DNA from: Peptococcaceae bacterium
Lineage (GTDB): Bacteria; Bacillota; DSM-12270; Thermacetogeniales; Thermacetogeniaceae
Length of the DNA: 14,145 nucleotides
Assembly: GCA_003132605.1 (NCBI GenBank)
Contig: PKYJ01000108.1
Span: 1-14,145, forward strand
Direction: 5' to 3'
A program made the translations under genes and the position numbers. The notes beneath the pieces are model-generated. The model was not told where the DNA came from. It searched no databases and saw nothing but the letters and a program-made list of their open reading frames with translations. Of this stretch, positions 6,022 through 13,351 are shown piece after piece. Position 1 is the stretch's first letter, and every line of letters starts with the position of its first letter.

Positions 6022-6549
6022 TTACTCCTTCTCAAGTAAACCCGGCGGGGGTTCTATGATCATCAATCCCGCTCCGGTATCGATTTTTTTGACAACCGAG
6101 CGGAGCGCAGGCACCAGGTATTCTTTCCCCAGCCCGCTCTTGACCACGTAGACATCATTGCCGCCGGTGGTCAGGACCTCCGTAACCTCACCCAGGGCCG
6201 ACCCATCAACGGTAACCACTTTCAGGCCAACGATTTCAAAGTGGTAATAGGCGCCCTCCTGAAGCGGCCACAGTTCCTGGCGCGACACCTGCAACAGGGC
6301 GCCGCGAAATTGCCTGGCCTGTTCCGGGGAATCGATGCCCTCCAATTTCAGAACGATGCGGTTCTGTTGAACGACAGCGCTTTCCACGGCCTTTTTTAGG
6401 AGCGAGGTTCCCAGGCTTAAAAAAACGTGCGCCGTTGTCTTGAAACGCTCCGGAAAATCAGTAAGCGGGATCACCCGCACCTCACCGCGGCAACCATGGG
6501 GCGCGCCGATCTCTCCGATTGTGATGTACTGTTGATCCACCGACCTCAC
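6022..6549 (-). CDS. rimM: 16S rRNA processing protein RimM
   Basis: Maturation factor for the 30S head that binds protein uS19. It has the N-terminal RimM barrel (YITIGEIGAPHGCRGEVRVIPLTDFPERF) and the C-terminal PRC-barrel part (about residues 100-170, including YYHFEIVGLKVV, GEVTEVLTTGGNDVYVV and EYLVPAL near the end). Length of about 175 residues is typical. The start is uncertain: TTG 6552, GTG 6549 and GTG 6540 are all in frame; I use 6549, which has AAGG five bases upstream. It begins within 10 bases of the khpA stop, so coupling is likely. Confidence 0.94.
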   Translation of the reverse strand: MRSVDQQYITIGEIGAPHGCRGEVRVIPLTDFPERFKTTAHVFLSLGTSLLKKAVESAVVQQNRIVLKLEGIDSPEQARQFRGALLQVSRQELWPLQEGAYYHFEIVGLKVVTVDGSALGEVTEVLTTGGNDVYVVKSGLGKEYLVPALRSVVKKIDTGAGLMIIEPPPGLLEKE

Positions 6550-6556
6550 CAATGCC

Positions 6557-6793
6557 TTATGAAAGTATCTCTACCGATATCCTCTTGCCGGTTTTAGCTC
6601 CCTGCACCTTGGCAAGTGCCCTGATAGCCCTGGCGATCTTGCCTTGCTTGCCAATTATTTTGCCCATGTCCTCGCTGGCAACCCTGAGTTCGATCAATAC
6701 ATTGTTGTTGTCCTCTTGCATGTTGATCTGGACTGCTTCCGGGTTATCGACAAGAGACTTGGAAAGCAGTTCGACAAGCTCTTGCATGCTCAT
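6557..6793 (-). CDS. khpA: KH-domain RNA-binding protein KhpA (YlqC)
   Basis: A 78-residue single KH-domain protein. The RNA-binding loop reads DMGKIIGKQGKIARAIRAL (42-60), with the GxxG at 48-51. In Firmicutes KhpA binds RNA, often together with KhpB/Jag, and influences cell division and cell-wall synthesis. The ATG at 6793 lies seven bases from a GGAGGG site formed by the last codons of rpsP, so translation is probably coupled. The place between rpsP and rimM is the standard one. Confidence 0.95.
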   Translation of the reverse strand: MSMQELVELLSKSLVDNPEAVQINMQEDNNNVLIELRVASEDMGKIIGKQGKIARAIRALAKVQGAKTGKRISVEILS

Positions 6794-6796
6794 CGC

Positions 6797-7087
6797 TCAT
6801 CCCTCCGGCGTCTGTTGTTCTGCTGCTTCTCTGGTAGAGCGCTTCTGCCAAACACCGGCTTTCTTGAACAGCGATCTGACCGTGTCGGACGGCTGGGCAC
6901 CCTTGGCCAGCCAGTCCAATGCCCTCTCTTCGTTGATCTTGATGACCTCGGGGTTGGCTACCGGCTGGTAGTATCCAATCTCCTCGATAAACCGCCCGTC
7001 ACGGGGTGAACGGGAATCTGCCACCACCACCCTGTAGTACGGGTTCTTCTTTGCTCCGATCCTCTTCAACCTGATCTTCGTCGCCAA
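6797..7087 (-). CDS. rpsP: Ribosomal protein bS16
   Basis: 30S subunit protein needed for assembly of the 5' domain. The 96-residue sequence begins MATKIRLKRIGAKKNPYYRVVVADSRSPRDGRFIEEIGYYQP, the family signature, followed by a region with DWLAKGAQPSDTVRSLFKKAGVW. The start is TTG 7087, preceded by AGGAGG with eight bases spacing. It follows ffh after 13 bases and its end overlaps the khpA ribosome binding site. Confidence 0.98.
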   Translation of the reverse strand: MATKIRLKRIGAKKNPYYRVVVADSRSPRDGRFIEEIGYYQPVANPEVIKINEERALDWLAKGAQPSDTVRSLFKKAGVWQKRSTREAAEQQTPEG

Positions 7088-7100
7088 TACTGTTGCCTCC

Positions 7101-8468
7101 TTAAAATAAGTGTTGAAAGGGTAATTTGAATGGTTTTTGCTTACGTCCGGATTTTCCTTGGGTGCTCTCGCCGAACTGTTTGAACAGCCGGCGGGTTTGC
7201 TCGTATTGCTTCAGCAGGCGGTTCACATCCTGTACCGTGGTGCCGCTGCCGGCGGCAATCCGCCTGCGCCTGCTGCCATTGATGAGGGTGGTAATTTTCC
7301 TCTCCTCGGGAGTCATCGACCTGATGATCGCCTCGATATGCCCGAAATCTTTCTCATCGAAGCCCGCCTGGATCTGCTTCAGTTGCTTGACACTCCCCAG
7401 GCCAGGGATCATTCCCAGGACCTCTTCCAGGGGGCCCATCGAGCGCACCTGGGTGATCTGCTCCAGAAAATCATCCAGACCGAATTCCTGTTTTCGCAGC
7501 TTGCGCTCAAGCTCACGCGCTTTATCCTGGTCGAACGACGCCTGGGCCTTTTCAATCAAGGTGAGAACGTCCCCCATCCCCAGGATCCGGGCCGCCATCC
7601 GGTCAGGATAGAAAGGTTCGAGGGCATCCGGCTTCTCCCCGGCTCCGACAAACTTGATGGGGCATCCAGTCACCGCTTTGACGGAAAGAGCGGCGCCACC
7701 CCGGGTATCGCCGTCCAACTTGGTCATGATGATCCCGGTCAACCCCAGGTCCTCGTTAAAGCTCCTGGCCACGTTCACGGCATCCTGCCCGGTCATGGAG
7801 TCCACCACCAGGAAAGTCTCCTGGGGGCTGAGGATCCCCTTCAACTGCGCCAGTTCCTCCATCAAGGGGGCATCGATATGGAGCCTGCCGGCGGTGTCGA
7901 CGATGATCAGGTCGCAACCCTGGGTCCTGGCTTGCGACCGGCAGGCTCTGGCTGTATCCAGGGGGCTCACGTTCTGACCCAGGCTGAAAAAGGGAACACT
8001 GATCTGCTTTGACAGGACCTCCAACTGCTGAATCGCCGCCGGGCGGTAAACGTCCACGCCCACCAGCAGGGGACGGCGACCCTGTTTCCGGTAGTAGAGG
8101 GCCAGCTTTCCGGCAGTGGTGGTCTTGCCGCTTCCCTGCAAACCCGCCAGCAGAAACACGGTTGCGCCATCGGTAGTGGTGAGGTTGACCTTGGCCTGTT
8201 CGTCTCCCATCAGCCGGGTGAGCTCTTCATTGACGATCTTGATGATCTGTTGAGCAGGGGTGAAGCTTGACAGCACCTCGGCTCCCATGCTGCGCTCCCT
8301 GATGCGCTGGATAAAATCCTTGACTACAGGCAGGCTCACGTCCGCCTCCAGGAGAGCCAGCCTGACCTCCCGCATGGCCTCGTTGATGTCGCTCTCGGTC
8401 AGTTTGCCCTTGCCTTTCAACTTTTTAAAAGTGTTTTGCAGCTTTTCGGCCAGTCCTTCTAAAAACAT
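7101..8468 (-). CDS. ffh: Signal recognition particle protein Ffh (SRP54)
   Basis: GTPase that, with 4.5S/6S RNA, recognises nascent signal sequences and delivers ribosomes to the membrane through FtsY. N domain at about 1-90, G domain with P-loop GLQGSGKTT (109-117), VDTAGR and TKLDGDTRGG motifs, then the methionine-rich M domain with MGPLEEVLGMIPG and the RNA-binding INGSRRRRIAAGSGTTVQDVNRLLKQ-type segment. The 455 residues are standard. The ylxM stop and ffh start share one base (TGATG), so the pair is coupled, as usual in Firmicutes. Confidence 0.98.
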   Translation of the reverse strand: MFLEGLAEKLQNTFKKLKGKGKLTESDINEAMREVRLALLEADVSLPVVKDFIQRIRERSMGAEVLSSFTPAQQIIKIVNEELTRLMGDEQAKVNLTTTDGATVFLLAGLQGSGKTTTAGKLALYYRKQGRRPLLVGVDVYRPAAIQQLEVLSKQISVPFFSLGQNVSPLDTARACRSQARTQGCDLIIVDTAGRLHIDAPLMEELAQLKGILSPQETFLVVDSMTGQDAVNVARSFNEDLGLTGIIMTKLDGDTRGGAALSVKAVTGCPIKFVGAGEKPDALEPFYPDRMAARILGMGDVLTLIEKAQASFDQDKARELERKLRKQEFGLDDFLEQITQVRSMGPLEEVLGMIPGLGSVKQLKQIQAGFDEKDFGHIEAIIRSMTPEERKITTLINGSRRRRIAAGSGTTVQDVNRLLKQYEQTRRLFKQFGESTQGKSGRKQKPFKLPFQHLF

Positions 8469-8740
8469 CAGGACCCCTCTTTCTCTGTTGACCGGGATTT
8501 AGGGTTATTCTGGCGAGCTGCCAGCAGTCGGAGCTTTTGTTCGTATTTCTCCAGAGCCACTTCGGCGCGCCTCAGAAGATCATGGACGGCCTGCCTGCTC
8601 ACCTTACACTCGGAGGCGATCTCCCCCAGGGACAGGTCCTGCTCGTAATAGAGGCGGACTGCTTCCTGCTGCTTGGGAGTCAGGAGAGGACCGTAAAGAT
8701 CGTACAACTGTGCAATGCGTCCCAACTTGCGTAGAATCAT
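8468..8740 (-). CDS. ylxM: YlxM/p13-like HTH protein
   Basis: A 90-residue helix-turn-helix protein of the UPF0122/YlxM family, found next to ffh in Firmicutes and thought to act with the SRP pathway. Visible features: AQLYDLYGPLLTPKQQEAVRLYYEQDLSLGEIA and the recognition-type segment CKVSRQAVHDLLRRAE. I set the start at ATG 8740, with GGTGA five bases upstream; TTG 8752 and GTG 8749 are in-frame alternatives but lack a site. First gene of the operon. A terminator lies just upstream; I could not find a convincing promoter. Confidence 0.92.
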   Translation of the reverse strand: MILRKLGRIAQLYDLYGPLLTPKQQEAVRLYYEQDLSLGEIASECKVSRQAVHDLLRRAEVALEKYEQKLRLLAARQNNPKSRSTEKEGS

Positions 8741-8784
8741 TAACTTCACCAATCTGTCAAGGGGTATGCCTTAACACCTATTGT

Positions 8785-8826
8785 AAAAAAAAATCGCGGC
8801 CGCGTCAAGACTTTCCTGCGACCGCG
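8785..8826 (-). terminator. Rho-independent terminator of the salvage cluster
   Basis: On the minus strand CGCGGTCGC (8826-8818) pairs with GCGGCCGCG (8803-8795) over nine positions, one of them a G-U, with a 14-base loop; one A then nine T follow (8793-8785). It lies about 20 bases after the mtnP stop and separates the salvage cluster from the ylxM-ffh operon. Confidence 0.88.
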
Positions 8827-8847
8827 TCTTTCAGTTCCAAGTTCAGG

Positions 8848-9648
8848 CTACCCAACCCGTCCGTCAAGCAGATGCTTGTAACAGCCGCAACCGGGTGTTT
8901 CCGGGAGGGCTGCAATCAACTCGTGCAAGAGGGCGCGCAGCTTGTCATTGTTCCTGTTAAACACCTCGATCACTGCCTCCTGAGTTACGGCAGTAATGTC
9001 GGGGTTCCCTTCGAGACCGACATCGTAGTCGGTAATCAGGGAGATGTTGACGAAGCACATGCCAAGCTCGCGGGCCAGGACACACTCCGGATACTGAGTC
9101 ATATTGATGACTTCCCAGCCCTGGCTTCCGTACCACTTGCTCTCCGATCTCGTGGAAAAGCGCGGCCCCTGTATGACAACCACCGTGCCAGTCTCGTGCA
9201 CCGTAATACCGAGCGCCTTGGCTTTCAAGGCGGCCAGCTTGCTCATCTCCGGACAGTAGGGGTCGGCGGTGGAAATATGTGTGGTGACAGGTCCGTCGTA
9301 GAAAGTGTCCTTACGTCCACTGGTGCGGTCGACAAACTGATCACAGATCACGAAATCGCCCGGCCTGACGTGAGGCTGCAGGCTTCCGGCGGCGCACGGC
9401 CCGATGACCCGGTTCACTCCCAGCTCCTTCATCGCCCACAGGTTGGCCCGGTAGTTGATCATGTGCGGAGGTATCTGGTGCTTCCTGCCGTGCCGCGGTA
9501 TAAAGGCAACCCGTTTGCCACCGATGGTGGTAAGGGTGATCTTGTCGCTCGGGGCGCCATAAGGCGTATCCACCTTTATTTCCTCGGCTCCGTCCAGATG
9601 ATAAAAGCCGGAGCCTCCGAAAACTCCTATCTCGGCCCGTTTCTCCAT
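8848..9648 (-). CDS. mtnP: S-methyl-5'-thioadenosine phosphorylase
   Basis: Purine nucleoside phosphorylase family member that splits methylthioadenosine (and often 5'-deoxyadenosine) with phosphate to adenine and 5-methylthioribose-1-phosphate. The 266 residues show GGSGFY (11-16, phosphate site), RHGRKHQIPPHMINYRAN (52-69), GTVVVIQGPRFSTRSES (154-170), NMTQYPE (182-188) and TDYD (206-209). The aspartates in TDYD favour a 6-aminopurine (adenine) substrate over inosine or guanosine. ATG 9648 has AGGAGG eight bases upstream. The neighbours mtnA, apt, mtaD and ahcY all use SAM-derived nucleosides or their products, supporting the MTA assignment over general purine phosphorolysis. Confidence 0.93.
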   Translation of the reverse strand: MEKRAEIGVFGGSGFYHLDGAEEIKVDTPYGAPSDKITLTTIGGKRVAFIPRHGRKHQIPPHMINYRANLWAMKELGVNRVIGPCAAGSLQPHVRPGDFVICDQFVDRTSGRKDTFYDGPVTTHISTADPYCPEMSKLAALKAKALGITVHETGTVVVIQGPRFSTRSESKWYGSQGWEVINMTQYPECVLARELGMCFVNISLITDYDVGLEGNPDITAVTQEAVIEVFNRNNDKLRALLHELIAALPETPGCGCYKHLLDGRVG

Positions 9649-9782
9649 TTGTTCCGCCTCCTAGTTTTTTTAGTCTCATATTAGTTTTGATGCAACTATT
9701 CATGACATTCCATCACGGCGCCTTCGATATCACCATCAGAGGCGGCTGCATTCCGCCGGATGCCGGGTGCACTCCAGGCACG

Positions 9783-10310
9783 CTAAAATGTGATCATCGA
9801 AAAGACATTGTAGCCATTCAATTTTTCTCTGCCCTTCAGGTCACTCAGTTCGATAATGAAGGCAAGCTCGATGACGTTACCGCCCAATCGTTCGACCAGG
9901 TCTTTGATCGCCGCCCCCGACCCGCCGGTGGCCATCAGATCGTCCACAATTAAAACCCTCTGACCGGGTTCGATAGCATCCTTGTGGATCTCGATCGCTT
10001 CCTTGCTGTACTCGGTTTCATATTCGACCCTGATTGTTTCCGCAGGCAGCTTGCCGGGCTTGCGCACGGGAACCAGACCCACCTTCAAAGCCGCTGCCAG
10101 AGGTGCGGCGAAAAAGTAGCCGCGGGACTCGATGGCCACTATGGCATCAATCTCTTTGTCGCGGTAGCGGTCGACCAGGGCATCGATCACCTCGCTAAAG
10201 GCGGGGCCATCCTTGAGTAAAGTGGTGATATCCTTGAACAGGATGCCTTGTATGGGAAAATCGGGTATATCCCGAATCTTTCCCTTGAGATGATCGTACG
10301 AATCCGTCAA
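9783..10310 (-). CDS. apt: Adenine phosphoribosyltransferase
   Basis: Converts adenine and PRPP to AMP, thus recovering the base released by MtnP. The protein is 175 residues with IRDIPDFPIQGILFKDITTLL at the N-terminus (12-32), AIESRGYFFAAPLA (59-72), RKPGKLPAETI (83-93) and the PRPP-binding VLIVDDLMATGGS (119-131). The start is TTG 10310, six bases after AGAGGTG and matching the usual family start; the frame runs on to ATG 10355 without similarity. It lies between mtaD and mtnP, whereas in many Firmicutes apt precedes relA, so it has been taken into the salvage cluster here. Confidence 0.95.
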   Translation of the reverse strand: MTDSYDHLKGKIRDIPDFPIQGILFKDITTLLKDGPAFSEVIDALVDRYRDKEIDAIVAIESRGYFFAAPLAAALKVGLVPVRKPGKLPAETIRVEYETEYSKEAIEIHKDAIEPGQRVLIVDDLMATGGSGAAIKDLVERLGGNVIELAFIIELSDLKGREKLNGYNVFSMITF

Positions 10311-10390
10311 AATAGACACCTCTTTCTGGCACAGAATAATTCCGGCGATATTCACCCTGTTTATTTCTTGACTTCCCGCCGCCTTCCTGC

Positions 10391-10419
10391 TTGATAAAAA
10401 TAATTTTGACCGGGGGCAA
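10391..10419 (-). promoter_or_regulatory. Possible promoter for apt-mtnP
   Basis: On the minus strand TTGCCC (10419-10414) and TATCAA (10396-10391) are 17 bases apart, each matching the consensus at four of six positions, about 80 bases upstream of the apt start. This lies in the 169-bp gap after mtaD, the second largest in the cluster. Weak evidence. Confidence 0.3.
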
Positions 10420-10479
10420 CCCTTCCTGTCATTTTTGAAACATCCATCACCGCCAGGATGCCTGCCTAAATACCCTTTC

Positions 10480-11778
10480 TCATAGCAACAGCGCCGTTAG
10501 CTGTCCTGCCCGCCGCTCGACCTCATGTCTGACCATCTCCTCATCGACGGTGAGCAGCCTCCGTTTTTCCATCACCGGCCGGCCATCGATGATCACGGTG
10601 TCCACATCGCTACCGCGAGCGGAATAGACCATGTGCGCCACCAGTTTATGCCTGGGGCAGAGGTGTGCCTGGTTCAGATCGATCAGGATCAGGTCGGCCT
10701 TGTACCCTGGCTTGAGCACCCCGACCTCCTGATCAAGACCAAGCGCCCTGGCGCCTTCCCGAGTCGCCATCATCAACGCCTCATAGGCAGGCAATGCCAG
10801 GGCGTCCTGATTGACCAGTTTGTGCAGCAGGGCGGCGGAGCGCATCTCCTCGAACATGTCGAGGTTGTTGTTGCTGGCCGCCCCATCCGTTCCCAATCCC
10901 ACCGTGATCCCGGCCCTGCGCATCGCCACCACGGGAGCGGCGCCACTGGCCAGCTTCATATTGCTTTCTGGATTATGGGCAACCGCAGCCTTGCCTTCCG
11001 CCAGCAGGGCGATATCGTCCTCCGTCAGGTGGACGCAGTGGGCCGCCAGCACCGGGAACCGGAATGCCCCAAGGTCCTGCAGGTATTTTACCGGTGTTTT
11101 TCCGTATTTATTTTTTATCTGCTCCACCTCACCGGCGGTCTCGGCAACGTGGATATGGATGCCCACCCGGTACTCCGCGGCAAGCTGCAGCACCCTCTCC
11201 ATGTATGCCGGAGGGCAGGTGTAGGGGGCGTGTGGGCCGAGCCAGACAGTTATCCGGCCTCCGGCGCCACCCTGCCACTGTTCGATCAGGCTGCGGCTTT
11301 CCTCTAGGCCGCGTTCTACCGAGGGGCCAACACCCTTCATGCCCCTGGCCAGCACCGCCCGGATACCGGTTTCGGCAACCGCCCTGGCCACCTCTTCCAT
11401 AAAAATGTACTGGTCATTGAAGGTGGTGGTTCCGGACTTGACCATCTCGATGATCGCCAGCAGTGTCGCCCAGTAAACATCCTCCCCGGTGAACTTGTCC
11501 TCCACCGGCCAGATCTTTTTTTCCAGCCATTCCATCAAGGGAAGGTCATCGGCATAACCCCGCAGCAGGGTCATGGCGGCGTGGGTGTGGCAGTTGATCA
11601 AACCCGGCAGGCACAGGTGATCACTACCGTCAAGCACCCGGTCCGGCTGCCAACCCGCAGGCGCCTGGCCTGAGGCGCCGACCTGAAGCAGATGGCTTCC
11701 CTCAATGGCAATATCCCCCCGGTCAACCTGATCCCGGTTGTCCGTCAGTATGTAGCAGTCTTTAATCAGGATATTCAT
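10480..11778 (-). CDS. mtaD: 5-methylthioadenosine/S-adenosylhomocysteine deaminase
   Basis: Zn-dependent amidohydrolase that deaminates MTA, SAH and, in some relatives, 5'-deoxyadenosine to the inosine forms. Metal-binding and active-site motifs appear in order: PGLINCHTHAAM (58-69), GPHAPYTCPP, HIHVAE, AAHCVHLTEDD and GLGTDGAASNNNLDM. The C-terminal beta-sandwich (VGVLKPGYKADLILIDL) is present. From ATG 11778 the protein is 432 residues, typical for the family. This ATG has no Shine-Dalgarno nearby; a strong AAAGGAGG lies about 50 bases upstream behind a hairpin. The frame runs back to GTG 11841 but those codons include the Shine-Dalgarno itself and are unlike the family. It gives the cluster a second route for SAH and MTA beside AhcY and MtnP. 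Confidence 0.92.
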   Translation of the reverse strand: MNILIKDCYILTDNRDQVDRGDIAIEGSHLLQVGASGQAPAGWQPDRVLDGSDHLCLPGLINCHTHAAMTLLRGYADDLPLMEWLEKKIWPVEDKFTGEDVYWATLLAIIEMVKSGTTTFNDQYIFMEEVARAVAETGIRAVLARGMKGVGPSVERGLEESRSLIEQWQGGAGGRITVWLGPHAPYTCPPAYMERVLQLAAEYRVGIHIHVAETAGEVEQIKNKYGKTPVKYLQDLGAFRFPVLAAHCVHLTEDDIALLAEGKAAVAHNPESNMKLASGAAPVVAMRRAGITVGLGTDGAASNNNLDMFEEMRSAALLHKLVNQDALALPAYEALMMATREGARALGLDQEVGVLKPGYKADLILIDLNQAHLCPRHKLVAHMVYSARGSDVDTVIIDGRPVMEKRRLLTVDEEMVRHEVERRAGQLTALLL

Positions 11779-11785
11779 TATGCTG

Positions 11786-11840
11786 GGCGCAGGAGAATCC
11801 CGCCTACAGGCGGAGAAGGAATGCGCCGTTCCTCCTTTCA
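11786..11840 (-). promoter_or_regulatory. mtaD leader: Shine-Dalgarno and start codon separated by a hairpin
   Basis: AAAGGAGG lies at 11838-11831 on the minus strand. Next come GGCGCA/TGCGCC outer arms (11827-11822 and 11791-11786), an 8x8 internal loop, and a CCGCC/GGCGG inner stem (11813-11809 and 11804-11800) with a 4-base loop. The ATG is at 11778. When folded, the effective distance from GGAGG to ATG is about 10 bases, which would be ideal. CUCC-containing loop segments could instead pair with the Shine-Dalgarno. Confidence 0.55.
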
Positions 11841-11927
11841 CAAAGCAGAGCGCTTGCTATTCGAGCTATCTTAGACCCCAGATGATTGCGTCCTCCACGC
11901 ACTGTCGAAGTCCGGAGGATCATGTTC

Positions 11928-11951
11928 AGACAATGTTAACAAACACTGTCT
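11928..11951 (-). promoter_or_regulatory. Operator-like inverted repeat upstream of mtaD
   Basis: AGACAATG (11928-11935) and CACTGTCT (11944-11951) are inverted copies matching at seven of eight positions with an 8-base AT-rich spacer. It lies in the 206-bp gap between ahcY and mtaD, where a regulator could bind. A 6-bp inverted repeat (TCCTCC 11891-11896 / GGAGGA 11914-11919) lies between it and the mtaD leader hairpin. No regulator family can be named. Confidence 0.3.
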
Positions 11952-11984
11952 ATTGGCGCGTTCGGTTAAGTCCTGTGTCGCTTT

Positions 11985-13244
11985 TCAGGTCCCTGACTGC
12001 CATGATGACAGATATTGAATTTGCTCCGGAGTCAATTCATCGATCTCGATCCCCATAGATTTCAGCTTGAGCCCGGCAATGGCCAAGTCTATTTCACGCG
12101 GCAATACATGAACCTTTGTTTCCAACTGAGCGGCGTTTTTAACCAGATACTCGGTTCCTAAGGCCTGATTTGCAAAACTCATATCCATGACCATCGCCGG
12201 ATGACCTTCGGCCGCCGACAGATTCAATAGTCTTCCCTCAGCCAGAAGAAAGATGCGTCGTCCATCGTCTAAGACATATTCGACGACATAGTCACGGACG
12301 GTACGCCTTGACCGGGCCATGCTTTCCAGTGCGACGATATTGATCTCATCGTTAAAATGACCGGAGTTGGCTACTATCAGTCCATTCTTGGCCATAGTAA
12401 AATGCGCTTGGTCAACTACATTTAAGTCACCGGTTACCGTGATAATTACATCGGCAAAGGGCATGGCCTGCTCCAGTTTCATCACCCGGAAACCGTCCAT
12501 TACGGCTTCAATGGCTTTGATCGGATCAACCTCGGTCACAATAACATTAGCACCCATTCCCTTTGCCCGCATGGCCAGACCTTTACCGCACCAGCCATAG
12601 CCGCAAACGACGAAGTTTGTGCCGCAGATCAAGACATTGGTGGCCCGTAATAACCCGTCGATCGTGCTTTGCCCGGTCCCATAGCGATTATCGAAAAAGT
12701 GCTTAGTTTCAGATTCATTGACTGCAATTATGGGAAATCTGAGGGCATTATCACGTTCCATGCTCTTTAACCGAATAACCCCGGTGGTTGTTTCCTCTGT
12801 TCCCCCAATTACATTTTGAAGAATAGTGTCAGCGTATTGCTGGTGAAGCAGTCCGACCAGATCGGCCCCATCATCCTGAGTGATGTCCGGATGATGTTCA
12901 ATCGCAGCCACCAGATGCTGATAATAGGTCTCCCGGTCTTCCCCTTTAATAGCAAAGACCGGGATTCCGTAATCGGTCACCAAGGTAGCCGCCACATCAT
13001 CCTGAGTGGATAGTGGATTGGAAGCACACAAGACGATGTCGGCCCCGCCTTCTTGAAGCGTTCGGACCAGATTGGCTGTCTCGGTAGTAACATGTAAGCA
13101 GCAAGATAACTTTTTCCCGGCTAACGGCCTCTCCCTCCTGAACCTCTCCCTGATAGACTTTAAAACCGGCATCTGGTTGTCGGCCCATTCCACCCGAAGC
13201 TTTCCTTTTGATGCAAGCGACGTATCTTTGATATCAAACCGCAA
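11985..13244 (-). CDS. ahcY: Adenosylhomocysteinase (S-adenosyl-L-homocysteine hydrolase)
   Basis: NAD-dependent enzyme that splits SAH to homocysteine and adenosine, relieving product inhibition of methyltransferases. The 419-residue protein has the substrate region HVTTETANLVRTLQ, the catalytic block ETKHFFDNRYGTGQS (Lys181 and Asp185 by family alignment) and the Rossmann motif CGYGWCGKG (about 214-222). It belongs to the shorter bacterial/archaeal type. I chose TTG 13244 because AAGGAGG is eight bases upstream and homologues start M.FDIKD.SLA..GKLR; an upstream TTG at 13277 would place that ribosome binding site inside the gene. It lies 107 bp after the aldolase stop; mtaD, next, acts on the same substrate. 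Confidence 0.97.
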   Translation of the reverse strand: MRFDIKDTSLASKGKLRVEWADNQMPVLKSIRERFRRERPLAGKKLSCCLHVTTETANLVRTLQEGGADIVLCASNPLSTQDDVAATLVTDYGIPVFAIKGEDRETYYQHLVAAIEHHPDITQDDGADLVGLLHQQYADTILQNVIGGTEETTTGVIRLKSMERDNALRFPIIAVNESETKHFFDNRYGTGQSTIDGLLRATNVLICGTNFVVCGYGWCGKGLAMRAKGMGANVIVTEVDPIKAIEAVMDGFRVMKLEQAMPFADVIITVTGDLNVVDQAHFTMAKNGLIVANSGHFNDEINIVALESMARSRRTVRDYVVEYVLDDGRRIFLLAEGRLLNLSAAEGHPAMVMDMSFANQALGTEYLVKNAAQLETKVHVLPREIDLAIAGLKLKSMGIEIDELTPEQIQYLSSWQSGT

Positions 13245-13313
13245 GTCATGACCCTCCTTAATGAATTTGTAATTCAACTGATCTTTTAGTCAGCACTCAC
13301 TTGCAAAACACGT

Positions 13314-13333
13314 TTGAGCATTTACCTGCTCAA
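13314..13333 (-). promoter_or_regulatory. Hairpin between the aldolase gene and ahcY
   Basis: TTGAGCA and TGCTCAA form a perfect 7-bp stem with a 6-base loop, about 70 bases upstream of the ahcY start. No continuous U-tract follows. It may be an RNA processing or attenuation element. It sits inside a 16-codon mini-ORF (ATG 13340, TGA 13292-13290) that encodes MNIEQVNAQTCFASEC. Confidence 0.3.
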
Positions 13334-13351
13334 TATTCATCCTCTCCTCAG

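Noticed and set aside
7137..8012. Long plus-strand open frame (291 codons) opposite ffh
   Set aside because: It lies wholly antisense to ffh, has no family-like motifs or ribosome binding site, and results from the GC-rich codon use of the real gene. The same applies to other plus-strand frames opposite rnhB, mtnP and mtaD.
8753..8793. Promoter for ylxM-ffh using TTTACA or TTGACA in the gap after the terminator
   Set aside because: TTTACA (8787-8782) has no acceptable -10 at 16-18 bases, and the TTGACA near 8760 would place the start inside ylxM.
8710..9684. Plus-strand open frame of 324 codons opposite mtnP
   Set aside because: Antisense to the well-supported mtnP and across a strong terminator; composition shows no protein family signal.
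9649..9782. Terminator or riboswitch between apt and mtnP
   Set aside because: Only a 5-bp GC stem with no U-tract; no known riboswitch pattern; probably a simple intercistronic gap.
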